From assembly GCA_943737045.1 (NCBI GenBank), contig CALSFV010000013.1, positions 1,505,810 through 1,569,809 of the forward strand: DNA of 64,000 nt. Reading direction: 5' to 3'. Position 1 is the first letter of the stretch, and each line of letters opens with the position of its first letter. The stretch is from Parapristionchus giblindavisi (lineage: Eukaryota > Nematoda > Chromadorea > Rhabditida > Diplogasteridae). This document shows positions 44,853 through 55,567 of the stretch, piece after piece. The position numbers and the translations under genes were made by a program. The notes beneath the pieces are model-generated. The model made no database searches. It was given only the letters and a program-made list of their open reading frames with translations, and was not told the origin of the DNA.

Positions 44853-47800
44853 CAAGATGAGAGGGACTCTTGGACTTGGGTCCTAGCGACGCGTCTACTT
44901 CCGTTATTCGTAGGAAAATGCAATGTAAAGATATTTATTAATAGACAGAAAGATCGAGAGATCAAATTAGGGATGAAGTGAAGCCTTTTGATTATTATAA
45001 ATGGAGGAGAGGAGATGATGGGAGGAGAGAGGAGAGGATGGGAGGAGAGAGGAGAAGGGGGAGGGAGAAAGGAGAGAGATGCAGAGGGAGAGAGGTAGAG
45101 AGGTATAATATGGAAGACTGATAATGCGAGGAAGCCACCACATGATTGGCGTAATGTGTTGATGGAATCCATGGAATATACATCGTATAATATAATATAT
45201 GTGTCGCTTCATGTATTATGAATAACTGGAAGCTATAGATTTGCTTATATTTATTGCGTATGCGGATCATAGATCTTACACAGTATTCTGGTCCAAGCCA
45301 TTTTTCTTCCAAAGCAAGACAAAGGAGAGACCATTGTATTCGAGAGAGTTTGTATGTTGAGCGGTCGTTCTTGCTTTGAAAGTCATGAGAACGCTGTGCT
45401 TATGGATGTGAAGCCACACCCCGTGCTAATTTGAAACTCTCCGCTCTGGCAAAGCTCTCTCGCTTTGTTGAAAATTAGCTCGCGATGTGCCTTTAGGCTT
45501 CCGTGAGGGAATACCATATTGACCTCTTTGATGTTTCTCATAGACATGGAGTAGTCGAAACAGCTTACCGGCAGTTGGATTGTGAGAAAAGAAAATTTCG
45601 AATAAATTTTGACCAGACTCAGATCTATATTTCCCCCCCCCCCGAATCAATCAATAATATCTCTAATCAATCAATAATTGCAGATGCTCCTTCTCTTCTT
45701 CGTCATCTTTGCTCTGCTCCAGCTGTCGGTGCCGGCGCCACCACGGGTACGGTAGTCATTATCTCAATATTAATCGATTGACTACTGTAATGTTGATTTA
45801 TTGATTAGTTAAAATCGGTATCGAATGACTTAACATGGCCCATGTTACATGGCTTTGTGTCCTTGTGTCGAAACCTACAGTAGTCAATGGTTACCGTAGT
45901 CCGGATCATACGAGATCAGTAGTTATTGATATTTGAAACTGAGATTACCTTGATTAGTCTCACTAGATTGCTTATCCTTTGAATTGTGGAGCTCTGCTCA
46001 AATATACCGTAACCAAAATATACAGTACTCCTTCATCTCTACCGTACCTCTTGCAGATCGCCATCGATCCGGTGCAGCAGCAGCAGCAGATGGACGACCT
46101 GATCGCACGAAAGCCGGAAGTGCCGAATCGCCGACCGGTAAATAGCACCACCGCATTTGAATCTGGCGCCACATTCAAACATTTTTCCTGATTCAGGGCA
46201 AGTTCTACCAGAACGTCATCGTGCACTTTGATCTGAAGGGCGCGCCGCCCAAGGTACCGTACTTCCTCGAGCTGCTCGACATGGTAGCGGACTCTGGCGC
46301 CACGGGTACGGTAGCTTTTGAATTTTTAAACTTCCCGCCACATTTATCGGATTTTGGAATGTTCTACACAGTAGTTAAGAAAGTATAAGTAGATCTTTGG
46401 TTGCGAAGTATTTGTGAAGCTTGCTCTTTAACAATTACCTTACGTTCTTTGAATTTTGATCTTTGATCTTTGATCTTTGATCTTTAGTTCGAGCTCGTCC
46501 TGTCCCGTTCTTTCGCATACTATTAGCGCGAATGCGCGAGTAAAAAGGATGGAGAGGTCGACATGGGAAGAGTAATGAGAGGGAGATGAGAAGAGTGAGA
46601 GGGAGAGGTTATGCGGGAAAGAGGAAATTGAGAGGGAGGGGAAGAGGGAGAGGGAGATGGGAAAAGGGAGAGGGAGAAGGAGAGGAGAAAAGATAGGGAG
46701 AGGGAGAGTTAGAGGGGATAGATATGAAGTCAGTGAGGGGAGTGGATAAGTGGACCTTGTCAAGTTGGACCCCAGTGATGAATTGGATTTGGAATACTCT
46801 AGTAGATTGTAAGGGACTTTTGGTTTTGATTTTTGATTTTTTGATCCACTAAAGAAGGAGTAGAAATGTGTGGTGAGAAACATACAGTGACTTCCAGTTC
46901 AAAAACAATCTCTTTCACCTTACAGTTGATTTCTTGCTTGATCTTTGATCTCTAGCCTGATCTTTGAATTCTAGTTTCAGTTTAGTCTTTGAACTTTCAT
47001 TTCTGCTTTCATTACATTACATTTAAACCATTTTATCGTATGGTTTAGTCTTCATCATCATGTATAGTGTGATGTAATCTCTAGTTTGATCTCTGATCTT
47101 TGATCTCTGATCTTTGATCTCTGATCTTTTATCTTTCCAGGTATACTCCTCGAATGGGAGGACATGTTCCCGTACACGGGAGTGCTCGAGGCTGTCCGAT
47201 CCACCGACGCCTACTCTATGGATGATGTCAAGCAGATTCTGGATAAGGCAAAGTAAGAGTTGATCTTTGATCTTTGCTCCTTGATCTTTGATCTTTGGAC
47301 TTTGTTGTACCATTGTTACTTGTACTTGAGTCATTGATTTTTGGACATTACAATTTGAAGTCCGACTAGACTACAAATTTGTTGAGTTTCATTCTGATCT
47401 TTGATCTTTGATCTTTGCTCGTTCCTCAGGAGCCTCAACCTCGACATCATTCCGCTCGTGCAGACTTTCGGGCATCTCGAGTGGATCCTCAAGCTGCAAG
47501 AGTTCCGCGCCCATCGTGATCAGGATATCTACCCACAGGTACTACTGCAGATTGAGTGAGACTCCGCCCACTATTCATTATAATAGCGACAGTAGGTCTC
47601 CAGGTACCGCATGAAATAATTTTTGGATACCTATGAAAATTTGCGCTATATATAGAAGAAATAGCCATAGGTGGGCACGCTGGGGGAAAGGCTGTGCGCA
47701 AACCGGGGAAGGGTGAGGCAAGGCTGTGCGCATGGCTATTTTTTGACGAATTCGACTGCAAATTGTCCGATTTTTGCGAGAAAAGGCCTCAAATGGGAAG

Positions 47801-50800
47801 GCAAGGCAGTGCGCAAAAAATATTCGTTTTCACGCGCCCACCTATGGAAATAGCTTAACAAAAAAAACTGAAAAAATAACAGATCGCAGTTTGCCACTAT
47901 ATATTATTCGACGAAATTATAGTAATGTGCAAGGCGACATTTTTACCACTATTATCAAAAATGAAACGATTTGATGAACTGTTACAACAACTGATCGATG
48001 CATATGATTTTTAGATAATTTTAACTATACCCATGTTGATACTTTGTAGGTGCTCTGTCTGGGCAGTGCGGACGCCATCGAGGTGGTCAAGGACGCCCTG
48101 AGCCAGGTACAGTAACCCCGGGAGAAATTTAAATTTAATCCTTCCCGCCAAAAATACTAATCGAGTTCCTGATTTATTCTCCTTCTATCACACTTCTTTC
48201 ATATGTTTGATGTACCGCATAAGGAAATAAATATTTATCATTATTATTATTCAGGTCATCGCTGCGCACTTGCCCTACGGCATTCCCTACTTCCACATTG
48301 GATGCGACGAGGCCTTCCAGGTACGTCACAAATGTTTTGTGCAAAGTGCGCGTCATCGCGTTTCTGCTCTTTGGTCTCAATGTAAAAATGTGATAATTTC
48401 AGTTTGGCAACTGCGCGGCATCGCGCGCCTGGATCGAGCGAACGAAGTCGACGCGGGAAGAACTGGCGCTGTCGCACATGCGCGAGATCGCCCTCCACGT
48501 CATGGTCAAGTCGCCCAAGACTGTGTAAGTGTACTAGTTTGATCTTTGATCTTTGATCTTTGGTATACGCATCTACTATTCCTTGCTCTATGGCCAGACA
48601 AACAGCATGTGCACATCCGCTTTCCGAAAACGTTGTGATACATATCTTATCGAGTTGAGTATTTTATATTTTATCAACGCGATGCACGAAACAGGACAAA
48701 TATGTAACTATAACGAGAGAAGAGAATTCTAAATATTTTGAATGTTTTGATTCCGATGATGTCTTGCTAATAGCCTTGATCGACATCCTATAGTCAGTTG
48801 TGGATATTAGCAATCTTTTAGACAAGCGCTTAACGCGACATAATTTTAATCTCTCCGCTCTCGCCACATTCTCTCGCTTCCTTTGTCTGCGAGAGAGTAT
48901 TGTCAATGCGGAGAGCAAAAATGTCAATCTCTGTGCTCTGCAGTGTTCTCGCGTGGAACGACATGCTCAAGTCCTTCCCCACGGAGACGATCAAGAAGCT
49001 GCAGCTGGGCAAGCTCATCGAGCCCGTCGTATGGGACTACTCGGAGGACATACGGACGCAGAATGGTAGGCTCCGCCCCTTTTAATCTTTGATCTTTGAA
49101 CTCTGGATGTAGTTTGAACTTTAAACTCTGGATGTAGTTTGATCATTGATCTTTGATCTTCGCCCTTTCTCTAATCGAATATTTTGGCAGAGATGACCTG
49201 GGCGTCGCTGTCGGAGAACTTCCAGACAGTCTGGGCGTCGTCTGCTTACAAGGTACGAGATGTTGATCTTGAGTTTTGATCTTTTATCTCTTGATCTTTT
49301 CATCTTTATCACTCTGCCCTAATTGAATCATGAGTAAACTGATTCACTGATAACGTGACGGACCTCCATTAGCCTATATTATTTACATATCTGCTCCCTT
49401 GTTCATTTGTTATGATGGAAATAAAGAAAGAAAGAAAGAATGCAAAAATCAATAATATCATTGAATCGATAACTTGGCAGGGTGCCAACTTCCCCTCCGC
49501 ACAGTACATTGACGTTCGCCACTACGAAGCGAACAATCGCGAGTGGATCAACCATAAAAAGGTTGGAATGATCTTTGATCTCTGTAGTTTGATCTTTGAT
49601 CTTTTGCAAGTATGAAGATTGATCTTTGATCTTTTGCAAACATGTAGTTTGATCTTTGAACTCTGCAGAGTCAAGAGAACAAGTTCGCCTCGTGGCGCGG
49701 TATCATCATCACTGGCTGGCAGCGGTACGACCACATGGTATCTTGATTTTAGATCTTTGATCTTTGATCTTTGATCTCTCTGATCTCAACTCTTGCCGTA
49801 GATTTATATTTGATCTCTGACAGGAATATAATAATTTTCTCATTGAATTCTGATTTTGAAACTATAACCGTAGTTTGATCTTTGATCTTTGAACTCTGAG
49901 CTCTTTGTAGTCTGGTTTGTGCGAGACGCTCCCCGTCGGCACTCCCTCGATGGTGCTCCAGATTCAGAATGCGATCATGGCCGATGAAAGGGTGAGATAG
50001 TTGTAGTCGTTCAACCTTCATTTTTTTTAAAAATATTACATTTTTATATATTTTGTTTTTTTCTCTATATTATTTTTCAATATTATCTTTTTGAGTTGGT
50101 CACAACCGTGATAGTTAAAAAGATTCCTCTGTCCCTTCCTTAACTCAAATACAAAAGGAAGTAAAATTGCTATTATTTAAACATTAGTATCTCTTTAACA
50201 AATATATTGCAGCCACCTCAAGATGTCGTCCGGCGTGCAGCAGGCAAGCTGTTGAAGTGCGCCGACTACTCGGTGAACAACCTGCAGCTGGTCAGCCATC
50301 GGTGCGACTTCCCTGGTGTGTTCCTAATAATTATTATACTTCGTCAAATTAAAAATTCAAAAATTGATTATGTGCATCCTGGTGTAACGACTCCCGGCGC
50401 GAGTGTTGTTTGACTTATGGTATACAACGGAGGATGACTACCCTTGCCCTTTATTTGGTACAATGGCAGTGTGTGTAATACAAATTTGTTAATTGAACTT
50501 TTTATTATATAGAGACAATTTAAAGGAATGGTACTAGGTTTGGAGGAAGTTAGGGTGTGTATGGGATAAAGTGTACTTCACAGGTCTGGTGTACAGTGGA
50601 GCATACTTTTTTCTCTGTGTGTTTCACTTCTTTCAATTTCTATGTTTTATTCACGTTAGGAAAATGTGGGGCTTGACAGTGGTTTCTCGTGATTCAACAT
50701 TCAATTCGTGATTCAACGTGATTCAACGTAGCAGACCGAAACACCATATGCCACATTATGATCTAGCTTATAGCATTATATAATCTTGCATTTATTGTGT

Positions 50801-51973
50801 GCGCAAACCTGTACTTGTACATCTAATAATATTATTAAACTTAATTATTAAATGTATTTCAGGTTTCAAGGCGTACTCCGACTTCCAGATGGCGTCCCGC
50901 AACTCGATGCAGCTTGTCGACGACGAACTCGAAAGGTACATATATCGTATTCTAATTTGACTACCGTAATCCAACCTACCGTAAGCTACCGTAACCCAAC
51001 CTACCGTAATCTGCCGTAACCCAACCTACCGTAATCTGCCGTAACCCGACCTACCGTAAGCTACCCTAACCCGACCTACCGTAAGCTACCTTAACCCAAC
51101 CTGCCGTAATCTACCGTAACCCGACCTACCGTAAGCTACCGTAACCCGACCTACAGTAAGCTACCGTAACCCGAAACAATCGTTACAGGAACCACCAGAT
51201 TCTCGGATGGATGTCACCGTACACGCGCAAGCACGACATGGCACAGGCTTGGTGAGCTGACCACTTTCGGGCGTCTACAGGATTTGATCGATATTTTCGT
51301 TCAGGTATCTCCAGCAGATTGAGCCCGTGCTACGCGGTCTCCAGAGTCAATTGCAACGGAACATTGATCAACTCAGGTTGGTTTATTTTTAATAGTTAAC
51401 CTTGGTTAACTGGTTAAACTATTGGTTAACTAGTAACCCAGTTAGTTAACCAGTTAACCACTTCCCACTTTCAGAAAGTCGATGACCCCGTTGTTCTTCG
51501 CGAATACGATCGATGAGGTTATCTTCCTGACGATAGGACAGAAAGCAGCACAGATCGATGGAATGATCAAGGATCTGGAGAAGATGAAGGAGGTGGGTGC
51601 ACTTTTGCGGGTTAACCATTTCATTTTCGGGTTAACCATTTCCCATGGGTGACCATTAGGGTATCCATTTTATAATCGTATACCACCAGTTGGTGCCAGC
51701 TAGTGGAATACATCCTACGCAGTTTTTCGTCCCATCCTCACCTAACAAGTATGAATAGAAATGATGAATTGATTCACTGATTGATTTATTGTTTTCCATT
51801 TTCTGCTTTAATATGGATGTTTGAAAGCATTCCTCGTTACTAGTAATCTCAATCCATGGGTAACCAGGTGGTCACTCAGTTCCTATGGTTAACCATTATT
51901 TCATCCACTACAGGTTCGAGTGTGGCCCCGACGTCACTTCGCGATCAAGCAGCATGACGGTTCAGCGTTGTAG
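42627..51973 (+). CDS. Family 20 beta-N-acetylhexosaminidase, type II membrane
   Basis: Removes terminal GlcNAc/GalNAc from glycans, in the group of nematode HEX proteins related to vertebrate hexosaminidase D. Exons: 42627-42680, 45684-45746, 46057-46137, 46197-46305, 47141-47252, 47430-47538, 48050-48106, 48255-48320, 48403-48524, 48944-49065, 49191-49252, 49481-49561, 49669-49737, 49911-49991, 50213-50315, 50863-50935, 51189-51251, 51305-51376, 51475-51592, 51914-51973. All 19 junctions are in phase; 558 residues. Exon 1 gives a basic tail (MSYCRMARRRFG), exon 2 a hydrophobic anchor (MLLLFFVIFALL), together a type II signal anchor. Motifs: FDLKGAPPKVPYF, LLEWEDMFPY, QTFGHLEWIL and catalytic HIGCDEA, with Asp-Glu at about 213-214. 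Exon 2 also begins with ATG right after CAG, so a shorter 540-residue form starting there is possible. AATAAA lies at 51984. Confidence 0.92.
42858..42962. repeat. Palindromic 110-bp family copy
   Basis: GGCACATCTCGAGCTAATTT ... AAATTAGCTCGAGGTGTGCC; centre partly deleted. It lies in intron 1 of the hexosaminidase gene. Confidence 0.85.
45278..45400 (+). repeat. 125-bp dispersed repeat, copy
   Basis: Nearly identical to 30370-30500, about 15 kb away, in the same orientation. Confidence 0.85.
45411..45494. repeat. Palindromic 110-bp family copy, deleted
   Basis: Left arm AAACTCTCCGCTCTGGCAA is kept; most of the right arm is lost, ending AATTAGCTCGCGATGTGCC. Confidence 0.7.
47659..47855. mobile_element. 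Inverted-repeat element in hexosaminidase intron 6
   Basis: GAAATAGCCATAGGTGGGC at one end and GCGCCCACCTATGGAAATAG at the other; the interior repeats GCAAGGCTGTGCGCA three times. Confidence 0.75.
48823..48925. repeat. Palindromic 110-bp family copy beside an exon
   Basis: ATCTCTCCGCTCTCGCCACA and GTATTGTCAATGCGGAGAGC; ends about 18 bases before hexosaminidase exon 10 (48944). Confidence 0.75.
49338..49440 (+). mobile_element. LINE 3' end fragment with GAAA tail
   Basis: TGATAACGTGACGGACCTCC through TTGTTATGATGGAAATAAAG to (GAAA)n. It matches the 3' end of the reverse-transcriptase fragment at 11840-12515. It lies in a hexosaminidase intron, same orientation as the gene. Confidence 0.85.
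50975..51180 (+). repeat. CTACCGTAACCCGAC minisatellite
   Basis: About a dozen imperfect units (CTACCGTAACCCAAC, CTGCCGTAATC variants) fill almost all of one hexosaminidase intron. Confidence 0.95.
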
Positions 51974-51983
51974 AGTCTGGACG

Positions 51984-51989
51984 AATAAA
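51984..51989 (+). other. Polyadenylation signal, hexosaminidase
   Basis: AATAAA, 11 bases after the stop codon and the first such signal; implies a very short 3' UTR, common in nematodes. Confidence 0.65.
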
Positions 51990-52821
51990 ATAACCACTGT
52001 CCAATAATACCTAGATATAGCAATAATATTTATTCATGTTTATATATGCAGTCCGCCTTTTGTCCCATTCCTCGCCCCGTTTGTAATTCCGTCATTACTG
52101 TAGCCTCATCTCGGGTCAATCAATCAAAAGTAATCGATTGGCCTACCGTATGCCTTAATTATGTATTCTACGTGGTGATAGTTACTGTAATCTAATGATT
52201 ATTGATTTATCGACAGATTTATTGATTGATTTTCGTTTTTATTAACCTGTCCGTACCCTGATGTGTCCTTTGTGCCTTGTATGTGATTTTGTCAACTTTG
52301 CTCAGGATCAATCGCAATTACTATAATCACCCACCGGAATTGTGGCCTTTTATCGATTTATCGATTTTCTCATGACATGAGCTCTGTCTGTCTAGTCTTC
52401 TTGTATTACGGTCGCTTACCGTAGATCAAAAGTGTATTTATGCATTGATTTTCGCTTTCGCCCAATTATTTTACCTGAAACGAGTTAGTTAACTGTATGT
52501 GATAGTCCTTGTCTGGTTATTTGTGTAATTATGTGATAAATTAACTTGAATTTGAACAATTTTATTGCACTACATAAAATTAAATTTCATTCACATACGA
52601 AAAGGGGCAGAATAAGTGAATAAGTTATAATGTACAAGTATAAGCTTGCATGCACATTCGATTGTAAGATGTGTACTTGTCTTTCGGCCGCAACGTCTCG
52701 ACGTCATAGTGTGTTGTCTGGTGTCGCGGCCATCTTCAGAAGACAGCACCAAGTGCTCGATGCAAAATTCTTCGTACTCATAGCCAGCATAATGCGAGTC
52801 GTCTCCCGAATCGACAATTAA

Positions 52822-52938
52822 AGTCGCACACCGAGCGTGTATGAAACTCCCCTCTCTGGACACACTATCTCGCTTTCTCCATCTGCGAGACAGTATTGCC
52901 AATGTGGAGAGTAAAATTAGCTCGGGCATGTCTTTAAT
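52822..52938. repeat. Palindromic 110-bp family copy
   Basis: AAACTCCCCTCTCTGGACAC and AGTATTGCCAATGTGGAGAG arms; AAATTAGCTCGGGCATGTC end. Confidence 0.75.
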
Positions 52939-53654
52939 AACTCTACGGTCAACAGGAAGGAACTTTAATTTACGTTTGTTCCGCTCCACTTTTGATTTAT
53001 GCGTTGTTTCGCTTGGGCGCATTCAAACCGCTTTGATTTTACGCAGAATCTTTTCTTATGCTCACTATTCGAATAGAATATGATTTTTTTGTATTAAACT
53101 AACAATAAATGCAATTAGTTCTTCTTCCTCTTAAATAATTTTTTCGCTGTTCACTGCTATTGTCGCATCGCTGTGGATAGTAAATTATGTATTCAACCAT
53201 TTTCTTGTAAGGGTCCTTATATGTAATGTTCTTAACGTGCCCGCATAATATTATAATATAATTAATAATATACGATCAGTAATCCTCGATCCAGCTCATC
53301 ATCGCAACTTATCGCCTACTAGATTTCTCCATCTCTCGCCCTGTCTCGCCTGACTCTCTCAAATCGAACACTCTCTAACCACTCTCTGACTGTTTGCCAC
53401 TCTCTCATATCAGTGTATTCTCTCGCCATGTCTAGCCCCACTCTCTCTATTCTGCACAATCTCTCGCCACTCTCTAACTGTCTAGCCACCCTCTCATATC
53501 ACTGTACTCTCTCCTTCACCAAATCAGCCGTCTTATGTGTCGCCATCATCACATAACTAGTTGCGCGAGAGTTGAAAACAGATCGAACGAGATAGCGAGA
53601 GTGGTAGAAGAGACGGTGAGACTGTTAGAGGGCGGGAATAAGAATGTAGACTAA

Positions 53655-53972
53655 ATGGAGAGGTAGAGATAGAGGTAGAGGTAGAGGTAGAGATAGAGGT
53701 AGAGGTAGAGGTAGAGGTAGAGGTAGAGGTCGAGATAGAGGTAGAGGTAGAGGTAGAGGTAGAGGTAGAGGTAGAGGTCGAGATAGAGGTAGAGATAGAG
53801 GTAGAGATAGAGATGGAGGTAGGGGTAGAGATAGAGGTAGAGATAGAGGTAGAGGTAGATGTAGAGATAGAGGTAGAGTTAGAGGCAGAGGTAGAGATAG
53901 AGGTAGAGGTAGAGTTAGAGGCAGAGGTAGAGGTAGAGGTAGAGATAGATGTAGAGGTAGAGGTAGATCGGG
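53655..53972 (-). repeat. (GTAGAG)n minisatellite
   Basis: About 50 GTAGAG/ATAGAG units with sparse GGTCGA variants. Confidence 0.97.
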
Positions 53973-55184
53973 AAAGTTAGAACTAAGAGGGGGGATTTGG
54001 GAGTGTTTGCTGTAGAGAAAGTGTGCCATTCATTTACTTCTTTCTTGTCTCTTCTTCTTCATCTTACTCTGTTTATCTCTTACTCTTACTCGATCTCCAA
54101 CTTTTGACGTCCCACTCTACCTCTACTTCTACCTCTCCCTCTACTTCTACCTCTACCTCTACCTCCCTCTCTCTACCTCTCTCTCTCTCCCTCTCCCTTT
54201 GCTTCTCCCTCTCCCTCTCATTCTATCCACTCATTTCTCTCGGATATACTAGATAGTCTCGGGATCTAACAGTTTTGCACTGATTTTTTCTCCTTCTCTA
54301 ACCCTCTCTATCTAGTACACATTCTCTTTTCATTATCCTTATCGTCCTTTGTCTTTCTCTCAACTGTCATGAGTTACTATCATACAGACTTTCTACATCA
54401 TAATCACGTCAAACAATTTATATCGTTTGAAGATATATCGATTGATAATTATAAATTGATGACTCGATTTGTGCTGTTGCGAAAGATGAAAAATATACTA
54501 AAACCCTTTCAACAACTATTGTCAATTTTGCTTTTCTTTTAGTTCTATTCTTTGACTTTTCAACGACATATTAGTAATTTTTAACGATCGACTTTACATG
54601 TTCTGGGCGGTTTCGGTGTCCAAGGAAACCTTGTACCGCAGATATTTATTTATTTATTTATTTATCTGCGGCCGAGGCGCAACGAGAAATGTGATAATTT
54701 AAATAGAAAAAGATCATGATATTACATATTAATTCTCCAGATTGGGGGGGGAGGGGTGGGGGTTACAAAGGACTAATTGTAAGGACTTGATTTTGACTTC
54801 TCTTAACTTTCCTTTTATTTCACCCTTAAACCATTCTTTTCTTCATATATAATTTCCGTTTTGTTGCTTCTATGATCTATTAATGAGTAACAAGTATCAC
54901 TTGTATAGAAAGCACATCCGCTTCTTGTTATTCGTGTCCATCCTTCCTCATTGCTTTTTCCATTCTATATTATCTACTTATTTTTCATTTTGTTTCTTTT
55001 CATACCGCTTCTTTTGAATACAAGGCGGTTCTCATTAATTCTTCAAAGCCAAAAAAGGTTCATCAAAACTGCAATGACATAACCGGGTAAATGTTATTTC
55101 ACCATAGCTAGGGAGGGGTGACTCAAAACAGTGGCCACCACCGACCGACCACACCCTCCTTGAATAAGAAACGGATGGGATAGA

Positions 55185-55332
55185 GAACGAGAGGGAGAGG
55201 GAGAGGGAGAGGGAGAGGGAGAGGGAGAGGGAGAGGGAGAGGGAGAGGGAGAGGGAGAGGGAGAGGGAGAGGGAGAGGGAGAGGGAGAGGGAGAGGGAGA
55301 GGGAGAGGGAGAGGGAGAGGGAGAGGGAGAGA
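55185..55332 (-). repeat. (GAGGGA)n array
   Basis: A pure hexamer array, the reverse complement of the CTCCCT unit at 27297-28330, followed by AAAGAAAGAAAGAGAGAG. Confidence 0.97.
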
Positions 55333-55567
55333 GAAAGAAAGAAAGAGAGAGAGGTAGATAGAGAGGGAGAGGGAGGGGGAGAGGAAGAGAGATAGAGAAA
55401 TACCCACAAAGATGGTCGATCTAGGCTGTTCTCTTCAACTGCTATCACCCTTCATTCCGTTCCTGTTCTTGATTTGTCTTTATCACCGATTTCTTGGCCC
55501 TATCGATCGATAATCGTGTGTTCTGACCCGAAAACTACCGTAACCACCCTGATTTTCAGGCTCCATC

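Larger units (their letters stand above)
42681..45683. other. 3 kb first intron of the hexosaminidase gene
   Basis: Contains the palindromic copies at 42858 and 45411, part of the 6231-family element near 43630, a CT block at 44570-44690, an AG run at 44805-44850, a GGAGGAGAG-rich block at 45000-45110 and a copy of the 125-bp repeat at 45278-45400. No exon recognised. Confidence 0.6.
51990..55559. other. Intergenic between two + strand genes
   Basis: No exon recognised. It holds a palindromic-family copy (52822-52938), imperfect CTCTC(A)CCACTCTC repeats at 53330-53515, a GTAGAG minisatellite, the second copy of the poly-G-ended repeat (54650-54770) and a GAGGGA array. Confidence 0.6.

Noticed and set aside
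50975..51180. Possible CRISPR-like array
   Set aside because: Units are contiguous with no unique spacers, in an intron of a eukaryotic gene; a minisatellite.
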